NCBI GenBank assembly: GCA_009363875.1
Contig: CM018686.1
Span: 7,626,001-7,690,000, forward strand
Length of the DNA: 64,000 nucleotides
Reading direction: 5' to 3'
Source of the DNA: Mikania micrantha
Lineage: Eukaryota > Streptophyta > Magnoliopsida > Asterales > Asteraceae
Positions within the stretch are counted from its first letter, which is position 1; the number at the start of each line of letters is the position of its first letter. Below the pieces are notes generated by a model that made no database searches, was not told the origin of the DNA, and was given only the letters and a program-made list of their open reading frames with translations. The position numbers and the translations under genes are program-made. Positions 56,661 through 64,000 of this stretch are shown here, one piece after another.

Positions 56661-56995
56661 GAAATTTGAATCGGGATTCTATAATTTTAGAAACCGAATT
56701 AAATTTCTCAATATATATTCATTAAAGGATTTCAGAGGCAAGGATCTGTATTCTTAGCATCCTTGATCTGAAATTCTCAATCAGAGTTCATTAAAGCATT
56801 TCAGAGGCAATGATCTGTATTCTTAGTATCCTTGATCTGAAATTCTCAATCAGAGTTCATTAAAGAATTTCAGAGGCAAGGATCTGTATTCTTAGTATCC
56901 TTGATCTGAAATTCTCAATCAGAGTTCATCAGAGGGATTTAGAGGCAAAGATCTGTATTCTTAGAATCTTTGATCTGAAATCCTTATCATGTTAT
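56661..56995 (+). repeat. Array of hairpin repeats, unit about 68 bp, five copies
   Basis: Each unit has a stem (for example GATTTCAGAGGCAAGGAT with ATCCTTGATCTGAAAT) and a constant linker (TCTCAAT..GAGTTCATTAAAG). Copy 1 has a completely different stem, GAAATTTGAATCGG with CCGAATTAAATTTC. The last copy has CAAAGAT/ATCTTTG where others have CAAGGAT/ATCCTTG, a compensated change. Confidence 0.8.
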
Positions 56996-57292
56996 CATAT
57001 TCAGGTATTCATAATCATTAGGACTTCATAACTTAGAATCTGTGTAACAGCATTCTTTAGTTGAAGTTCACACAAGGAAATCATTATACTCAATACTGTA
57101 AGTATTGGGAACCTAGGTTAATTAACCTAGGACACATATATTAAAACCTAAGGTCCTAATTTTTAGTAAATCAAGAATCTAGGTTTTAACAATCATAATC
57201 ATATTCATAGTTCAAGAAACAATCATGAATCAATCATAATCAATCAAGAGTTGGAATTCTAGCTTCAAATACAAATAGCGGCCAAGCTCTGG

Positions 57293-57378
57293 CATACTGA
57301 AGTGGTGGTGGGATGTCGGCTGGGCAGGCAGTTTGCTTGACCCTACGTAAGCCCTATATATAAGCTATCTTCAGTATG
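57293..57378 (+). repeat. Hairpin module, copy 9 (W leader)
   Basis: Arms CATACTGAAG/CTTCAGTATG, 10 bp perfect. Core GTGGTGGTGGGATG, hairpin GGGC-AGGCA-GTT-TGCTT-GACCC and GCCCTATATATAAGC. Confidence 0.85.
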
Positions 57379-57827
57379 ACAGGGGGAATTCGGCATTTGT
57401 AATTGAAGTAAAGATTCGGGAGCAACTGGAATCATTGAACATTAGTCAAACATGGGAGATACAATCATTTGAGATACAACCATGGTATGAAACAATCATT
57501 GTGTTAATCAACCATTGATGAAACAACCATTGTGTGGAAATCAATCAAGTAGTGAACACTCTTTAAATGTAAACCTTAAGTGAAATTCTTAAGTGATTAC
57601 ATGTTTAGTACTTACTAACATAGGTTAACAAGAAAAATGTAGAGCACACAGATGATTTAGTTCTACATGTTAACAATTGTTAGTAGGTGCACACATAATT
57701 CAATCATAATTCAATCATAGATTCAATCATAGTTCAGTGATCAAAGAACATGGGATTCTTAATCAATGAAACATACATGGAAATCAATACAATCGTATTG
57801 CCAAATGCTAGCAAGGGCATGATCGTG

Positions 57828-57916
57828 GTATATCGAAGCGGTGGTGGGTTGGCGAATGGGCTGGCAGTTTGCTTGACCCTTTTGTATGCCCTATATATAA
57901 GCTATCTTTGGTATAC
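57828..57916 (+). repeat. Hairpin module, copy 10 (W leader)
   Basis: Arms GTATATCGAAG/CTTTGGTATAC: 9 Watson-Crick and two G-U pairs in the sense RNA. Core GCGGTGGTGGG, hairpin GGGC-...-GACCC and GCCCTATATATAAGC. Confidence 0.85.
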
Positions 57917-58136
57917 TGGGAAAGTGTCAGTGTGTAGGTTTGGTGGAGTGAAATCATGAGACATTATAAACAAATCACATGAGAAGTATGCTAATAAGTT
58001 GATTGCTTATACGTGTATTTGCTCATATTACAATTGAATGATAATATTAGTAGTATGGATATATTACAAACTTTATCATGTAAATTCAATTGTATCCTTT
58101 CTCATTACTGAACCACTTGTGGCTTCTATTCGTAGA

Positions 58137-59310
58137 ATGCCTCCTCGACGTGACTCTAACGGAGGGGGTTCAACAAGTGGCCAAGATGATGAGATTAACA
58201 AAATTGCCCGTGCCATTGCTGTACATATGAAGGATGTTATTCTGAGTATGGTCACTGATATCACCCAGAATCTTCGGGGAAGTACCAGTGATTCAGCTCA
58301 CAATTCAAATGCCAACAACGCTAGAACTGCTACTTTCACTTTTAAGCAGTTCAACGATGCTAAGCCTCCTAAGTATGCTGTACTGAGGGAGCTACCAGTC
58401 TACTGCAATGGCTGGAGAGCATTGAGGATATCCTAGACTTCACAGGATGTCCTGAAAATCTGAAGGCCAAGATGGCCTCAAGCGCTTTTCACAAAGGCGC
58501 ACTCACCTGGTGGAATTCTGAGAAGAACACCAGAGGACGAGAGGTTGCATTGGCCTTATCATGGGAGGATTTCAAGAAGTTACTTGTGGAACAGTTCTGT
58601 CCACACCATGAACTGAAGAAACTCGAAGTGGAGATGTGGAATTTAGTTCAGGACAGTGGCGAGAATACGAAATATACAACTCGTTTTCATGAGTTGTGCA
58701 TTCTGGTGCCACATCTGGTTACTCCTCTATCCCACAGGATAGAGAAGTACACTGAAGGATTACCCCTAGTCATCAGGGGAACTGTTATGGGGAGTAGCCC
58801 TACTACCCTGGAGGCAGGAATTCATCTTGGTGCCACTCTCACTGAGGAATATGTCAAAGCGGGTGTGCTCACTCAAAAAGGGTATAAGAGAGCACAGGTT
58901 GAAGAAGGCAAGAAGCCTGAACAGTACCAACCCAAAAAGAAGAAACAAAAGCAAAAGACGATCAAGAGCTATGCAGCCTTGACTGCAGCTACACCCGTAC
59001 AAGCCACTCCTGTTACTGCTATGCCACAACCTGCAACAGCCAGAAAGCCTTATACTGGTCTGTTTCCACTTTGCACCAAATGCCAATACCATCATCTACC
59101 CGCTATTCCATGCAGAAAATGTCTCAAGTGTCGACGAATGGGACACTTGGCTGCAACATGTAGATCTGCTCATCTATCTGCTACTACAACTACCACCGCT
59201 AATCCTGCTACAACTGGTGGAAGGCTTTGTTACAACTGTGGAGCAGAAGGACACTTTAGAAACCAGTGCCCAAAACTCAACCCAACCGCTACAACTGCTA
59301 CTGCTCGTAC
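58137..59310 (+). pseudogene. Gag of element W
   Basis: ATG 58137, MPPRRDSNGGGSTSGQ, then TFTFKQFNDAKPPKYA. A one-base loss near 58380 shifts the frame. The capsid continues as LTWWNSEKNTRGREV, FCPHHELKKLEVEM and IEKYTEGLPLVIRG. A Lys-rich stretch is followed by two CCHC knuckles, CLKCRRMGHLAATC and CYNCGAEGHFRNQC, both complete. From 58472 on the frame is open through the knuckles into the protease. Confidence 0.85.
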
Positions 59311-59823
59311 CTTTGTTATCGGAACTTCCGAAGCACGCGAGGACCCGGCAGTCATCACGGGTACATTTCTCATTAATGATCATTACGTTTCTATCATATT
59401 TGACACTGGTGCTGATAAAAGTTTTGTCTCTGCTAATACTGCTCCCCTATTTAATAAACAACCATCTATACTTGATGCTCCTTACACCGTAGAAGTAGCG
59501 AATGGTAAGACCATATTACTGAATTCAATAATTCGCGATTGCGAATTGAGATTGAACGATCATCTTTTCCTTATCGATCTCATTCCTATGACATTGGAAG
59601 CTTCGAAGTTGTAGTAGGAATGGATTGGTTATCCAAAAACCACGCCGAGATGGTATGCTCGGAGAAACTTATTCGACTTCCCCTACCGTCCGGCAAAATG
59701 ATACAAGTTTACGGTGAGAAACCCTGCCGCGGATTGAAGATTGTGTCGTGTATCAGGGCTAGGAAGTACCTGAAGAAGAAATACTCTGCGTTCCTGGCTC
59801 ACGTGGTAGAGAAGAAACCTTAG
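59311..59823 (+). pseudogene. Protease of element W
   Basis: YVSIIFDTGADKSFVSANTA carries an intact DTG active site. A frameshift near 59590 moves the second half (FEVVVGMDWLSKNHAEMVC) to another frame, and an in-frame TAG at 59821-59823 precedes the reverse transcriptase. Without these lesions it would release the gag-pol products in the particle. Confidence 0.85.
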
Positions 59824-61247
59824 AAGAAAGCAGCTGGAGACGTTCCAGTCATCAGAGATTATCCGGACGTATTCCCAGAAGACTTGCCTGGATTACCACC
59901 TGTCAGGCAAGTGGAGTTTAGAATCGATCTCGTCCCTGGAGCAAACCCAGTGGCGAAGTCACCGTATCGATTAGCACCGTCTGAGATGCAGGAGTTGTCT
60001 AGTCAACTTCAAGAACTTCTAGACAAAGGTTTCATAAGACCGAGTTTCTCTCCTTGGGGAGCTCTGGTTCTCTTTGTCAAGAAGAAAGATGGTTCATTTC
60101 GTATGTGCATCGATTATCGTGAGCTAAACAAGTTGACAATCAAGAACAGATATCCTCTACCTAGGATCGATGATCTGTTTGATCAATTACAGGGAGCGAC
60201 TTGCTTTTCTAAAATTGATCTACGATCCGGGTATCATCAGTTACGAGTAAATGATGAGGATATACCAAAGACGGCATTTAGGACTCGATATGGACACTAC
60301 GAGTTTGTGGTTATGCCATTTGGGCTGACCAACGCACCCGCAGTGTTCATGGATCTGATGAATCAAGTCTGCAGGCCATACTTAGATCAGTTCGTTATCG
60401 TCTTCATTGATGATATACTGATTTATTCAAAGACTGAGCAAGAACATGAGGATCATCTGAGGAAAGTCTTAGAGCTACTAAGAGTTGAAGAGCTTTATGC
60501 TAAATTCTCAAAGTGTGAGTTTTGGCTAAAAGAAGTTCACTTCTTAGGGCATGTCATTAACAGGGATGGGATACACGTAGATCCGGCGAAGATTGAAGCA
60601 ATTAAGAACTGGACTACCCCATCTACTCCAATAGAAATTCGTTCATTTCTGGGACTGGCAGGCTATTACCGGAGATTCATCGCAAACTTTTCAAAGATAG
60701 CCTTGCCACTTACCACTTTGACTCAGAAAAGTCAAGCTTTTATATGGGGACAGAAACAAGAAGATGCATTCCAACTTCTTAAAAAGAAGTTATGCAACTC
60801 CCCTATCCTTAGTCTTCCAGAGGGCAGTGATGATTTCATTGTCTACTGTGATGCTTCGAACCTTGGTCTCGGTTGTGTACTTATGCAGCGGGACAAGGTG
60901 ATTGCATATGCCTCAAGACAGCTTAAGGTTCACGAGAAGTTGAGTTAGGGGCTGTGGTCTTAGCATTGAAGATTTGGAGGCACTACCTTTATGGTACTAA
61001 ATGTGTCATCTATACAGACCACAAGAGCCTACAACACATCCTTAATAAGAAAGAACTCAACATGAGACATTGACGTTGGGTTGAACTTCTAACTGATTAT
61101 GACTGTGAGATTCGTTACCACCCGGGTAAAGCCAATATGGTGACGGATGCTCTTAGTCGTAAGGAACCAGTCAAACCAATTCGTGTAAGAGCCATGGAGA
61201 TCAACACACAGCCAAACTTGAAGGACTTGATTCGTATTGCACAATAA
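59824..61247 (+). pseudogene. Reverse transcriptase and RNase H of element W
   Basis: RT is open over 59884-60948 and looks complete: FRMCIDYRELNKLTIKNRYP, ATCFSKIDLRSGYHQLRV, VVMPFGLTNAPAVFMDLM and IVFIDDILIYSK with the catalytic FIDD. The RNase H begins FIVYCDASNLGLGCVLMQRD. A deletion of about 23 bp after LKVHEK at 60940 shifts the frame, and stops follow at 61072 (MRH-stop-RWVELL) and 61245. RNase H residues of TDHKSLQHIL and DALSRK remain readable. Confidence 0.85.
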
Positions 61248-62618
61248 CAAGTGGTGACAGAAAATCAGCTAAAAACAGACTAAGACTGCGGAAATGAGAA
61301 GAAACTAGAACCTCGATCTGATGGTGTGTTATATCTCAACGGCCGCATCTGGATTCCAAAGTCAGAAGAATTGCGCACGCTCATCTGTGATGAAGCTCAT
61401 AAGTCCCGATACTCAGTTCATCCTGGTGCAGATAAGATGTACCAAGATTTGCGGGCATCTTACTGGTGGCCAGGAATGAAGAAAGACATAGCACTTTACG
61501 TGGGGAAATGTCTTACATGTTCCAAAGTCAAAGCAGAACATCAAAAGCCTTTGGGACTTCTGCAGCAACCTGAAATTCCTCAATGGAAATGGGAACAAAT
61601 TTCCATGGATTTCATAACCAAGTTGCCGAGAACTCCGCGAGGATTCGATTCGATTTGGGTAATTGTTGATCGACTCACCAAATCTGCTCATTTTCTCCCA
61701 ATCCGAGAGGATTATAAAATGGAGAAGCTAGCTACATTGTACATCAACGAAATCATTGCACGTCATGGTACTCCAACATCAATCATTTCTGATCGTGATT
61801 GTCGTTTCACTTCTCGCTTTTGGCAATCGTTGCAAAAGGCTTTGGGAACCCGTGTTAAAGGACTATCCAAACACTCGAGGACATGCTTCGTTCTTGTGTG
61901 ATCGATTTTGGTGGGAGTTGGGACACTCATCTTCCACTCATCGAGTTTTCGTACAACAACAGCTACCATACAAGCATTCAATGTGCACCATTCGAAGCTT
62001 TATATGGTGGGAAGTGCCGATCACCGGTCTGCTGGACCGAGGTTGGAGATTCACAGGTCGTAGGACCTGAACTTATTCAAGAAACAACAGACGTGATCAA
62101 AATCATTCAATCAAGGCTTAAGGCCGCACGAGATCGGCAAAAGAGTTATGCCAATCGACGTCGGAAACCACTTGAGTTTCAAGTTGGTGACCGAGACTTA
62201 CTTAAGGTTTCTCCCTGGAAAGGCGTTGTTCGATTCAGGAAGAAAGGGGAAACTTGCACCAAGGTACGTTGGACCTTTTGAGATCCTGGAACGGATTGGT
62301 CCCGTAGCTTACAAACTCAAACTTCCGGTGGAGCTAAGCAAGGTTCACGATACATTTCATGTATCGAATCTTAAGAAATGCTTGGCAGATCATGATGTTC
62401 AGATTCCACTGGAAGACATTCAGATTCAAAACAACATGCAATTCATAGAACGTCCGGTTGAAATCATGGATCATGGAGTCAAGAAACTTAAACGTAGCCG
62501 TATCCCGATCGTAAAGGTACGATGGGAGGGCAAACGTAGTGCTGAGTTCACCTGGGAACGTGAAGACAAGATGAAGCTTAAGTACCCTCATCTTTTTACA
62601 GTACCTTCGGCTACTTAA
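61248..62618 (+). pseudogene. Integrase and chromodomain-like tail of element W
   Basis: The zinc finger is complete: HKSRYSVHPGADKMYQ ... YVGKCLTCSKVKAEHQ. The first two catalytic acids are present (WVIVDRLTKSAHFLPI; SIISDRDCRFTSRFW). A deletion of about 55 bp near 61860 removes the segment with STAYHPQTDG and the catalytic Glu, and also shifts the frame. The core then continues as IDFGGSWDTHLPLIEFSYNN. A further shift near 62247 precedes the GPF/Y-type module and the tail RSRIPIVKVRWEGKRSAEF, FTWEREDKMKLKYPHLF, stop at 62618. Confidence 0.85.
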
Positions 62619-62637
62619 TTTCGGGACGAAATTTCCT

Positions 62638-62651
62638 TAACTAAGGGAGAC
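62638..62651 (+). other. Polypurine tract of element W
   Basis: TAACTAAGGGAGAC directly before the LTR start TGTAACATC. Confidence 0.8.
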
Positions 62652-62836
62652 TGTAACATCTGTACATTTAGTCATGATAGTCGTAAACAGTGTTAGAACA
62701 ATGTGTATTCATGTCCAATCAGTCAATGTGATTCATATGTTCATGACTGTGTTTGTGTGTTATAGGAATTCTTTAATTAGGAACAAGTATGTATTATTTA
62801 TTTACAGTCGATTATGCTAGGCAAGTAAAGTATCGT

Positions 62837-62927
62837 ATTATATCGAAACAGTGGTGGGACAGCGTCAGATAAGGCAGGTAGCTGGACTCTGGGGTATGCC
62901 CTATACATATACTGCGTTCGGTATAAT
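62837..62927 (+). repeat. Hairpin module, copy 11 (3' LTR of W, U3)
   Basis: Arms ATTATATCGAA/TTCGGTATAAT: 10 Watson-Crick pairs and one G-U in sense. Core AGTGGTGGGACAGCG and GCCCTATACATATAC; inner hairpin less clear. Confidence 0.75.
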
Positions 62928-63322
62928 GGGATAGTGTTAGTGCGTAGTGTTTAGACGAATAGTATGACAAGCGAATTAATTAAACAAAAATCGTAATACG
63001 TAAGCGAGACTGAGTATAATTATGTGTGACGATCCATAACGATACAAATGTTGAACTTATAATTATGATTAAACGTTAATAAATAATTATTTCGATCGAA
63101 AAACGTACGCAATTGCGGGTATACACGTAATGGTATTTGTTTAACGATCTGTCAACGCACGAAGAGTAAAAATAATTGAAATATATTATTTTACATTTTT
63201 ACAATTTTGAAACTCATCAAATTGATGAGAATAACAACTATTATAATTAAATCGCGTAAAATGCGCGTTACGTTCTGTAACCGCGAACCGAGCCACCGGA
63301 ACAAACCCGAATACCGCTCGGG

Positions 63323-63331
63323 CTATAAAAG
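63323..63331 (+). promoter_or_regulatory. TATA box of the W LTR promoter
   Basis: GGGCTATAAAAGCC in GC-rich context, followed about 45 bp later by a CT-rich tract (CCCTCTCTCTCTCTAG), a typical plant transcription start and leader. Confidence 0.75.
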
Positions 63332-64000
63332 CCTTGAAGAAGGCTATTTCTCTCATTTATTTCAGCCACAAACCCTCTCTCTCTCTAGATTTCCAGAAAT
63401 CCTCTCTCTCACTAAAATCCAAGCTTCAAATCTCAATATCTCCTTCGTTTCTTGACGGAATTGGGTGTTTTTGGTGTCCACGCGTAGCTCTCGACATTCC
63501 CTACACGGAAGTACAAGAGATCTGAAGCTTTCACCGGCCAAATCAGAGGTATGCACAAAAGAAGTTTCGAAAAAATAGGGTTTTCATGTTATACATCGAT
63601 CAAATCCATATAACCGGTGTTAGAGACGTTGTAAACCAACCTTAGGCCTTCGACACCTTGATCTGGATCACCATTGATGTGAAGGCATAGACCTGACCAG
63701 TTGAAGATTGAGGTGGATGGAGGAGATGCGACAGGTTCGCCGGGGAAACATGTGGCCGAACCATTTTAGTGGCCGAACCCTCGAACAGCCGAGCCCCAAC
63801 GAACCTTTGGGGAGCGGGGTATTGGGAACCACCGAACCCTGAGGCTCACGAACCTGTGGCATACATCACCACCAAACCTGTTGTGGACGAACCCTTGTAG
63901 CCGAATCTGTGCATGCAACGAACCCTGGTCTTTGGCGAACCCCGGATGGCTCAGACGAACCCCATGCATGCATCGCGAGCCTCATTCCCGAACCCTGCTC

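Larger units (their letters stand above)
56475..58136 (+). other. 1.66-kb leader of element W
   Basis: No significant coding frame. It contains the hairpin repeat array 56661-56995, two hairpin modules (57293, 57828) and short ACAATCATTG-type repeats near 57430-57540. Confidence 0.7.
53581..64000 (+). mobile_element. Element W: Tekay/Del-like Ty3/gypsy element, plus strand
   Basis: 5'-truncated left LTR (53581-56458), initiator tRNA-Met primer site, 1.7-kb leader, gag-pol with all domains in order, polypurine tract, and a right LTR from 62652 that leaves the window. At least six frameshifts or stops break gag-pol. Its LTR start TGTAACATC and its gag start MPPRR show it to be a relative of element X in the opposite orientation. 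Confidence 0.85.
62652..64000 (+). repeat. 3' LTR of element W, left part (continues past the window)
   Basis: Starts TGTAACATCTGTACATTTAG. Contains the hairpin module (62837-62927), a TATA box and the start of a CGAACC array at 63725-64000. From 63910 it matches the start of the truncated left LTR at 53581. Confidence 0.85.

Noticed and set aside
57293..57378. Hammerhead, twister or HDV-type ribozyme
   Set aside because: The needed core words (CTGATGA and GAAA for hammerhead; the twister GCC/GTCCCAAGC blocks) are absent. A novel ribozyme remains only a guess.
57750..57959. 69-codon plus frame in the W leader
   Set aside because: It crosses the hairpin module; composition follows the structured repeat, not a protein.

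Overview
The window looks like nuclear DNA of a eudicot plant. It has a TIR-NB-ARC-LRR resistance gene with plant-type introns, nested Ty3/gypsy elements with chromodomain-type integrase ends, Athila/Tat-type and Ty1/copia elements, hAT/CACTA/Helitron miniature elements, and AT-rich intergenic DNA. An Asteraceae source is my guess, from the TNL layout and an ARID-type gene relic; no base in the window proves it.

Layout. 1-6968: Athila/Tat-type element A (minus strand) with gag and protease but no reverse transcriptase or integrase. 6969-21744: the gene-bearing island. It holds three hAT miniature elements with exact 8-bp target duplications, a Helitron, a SINE fragment, a 0.5-kb foldback, and one resistance gene (14868-19030, six exons) disabled by a one-base loss in exon 3. 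21750-23797: a complete 2.05-kb copia element with gag only and a 5-bp target duplication. 24431-29652: pieces of an ARID-type gene (minus) interrupted by a 4.1-kb solo LTR and a CACTA miniature element. 29658-32330: 5' part of a plus-strand Athila/Tat-type element. 32331-53580: nested and tandem minus-strand chromovirus-like (Tekay/Del-like) elements. The best defined is X (36076-49806, 13.7 kb, duplication TCAAG), which sits inside an LTR shared by two neighbouring element bodies. 53581-64000: plus-strand Tekay/Del-like element W, with a truncated left LTR carrying another hAT element, a full but broken gag-pol, and a right LTR running off the window.

All the retroelement coding regions are broken by stops or frameshifts, except the short gag of element Y, which is truncated. 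The least explained signal is an 80-95-bp module present eleven times in the chromovirus LTRs and leaders. Its closing arms differ from copy to copy yet stay complementary, and most arm mismatches become G-U pairs in the sense RNA. Its core carries GGTGGTGGG, an inner hairpin closed by GGG/CCC, and CCCTATATATA. A second array of hairpin repeats in the leader of W behaves in the same way. These suggest structured RNA in retrotransposon leaders. Family-specific oligomers (CGAACC, CATCGATA) repeated dozens of times in the transcribed LTR part are a third unexplained pattern.
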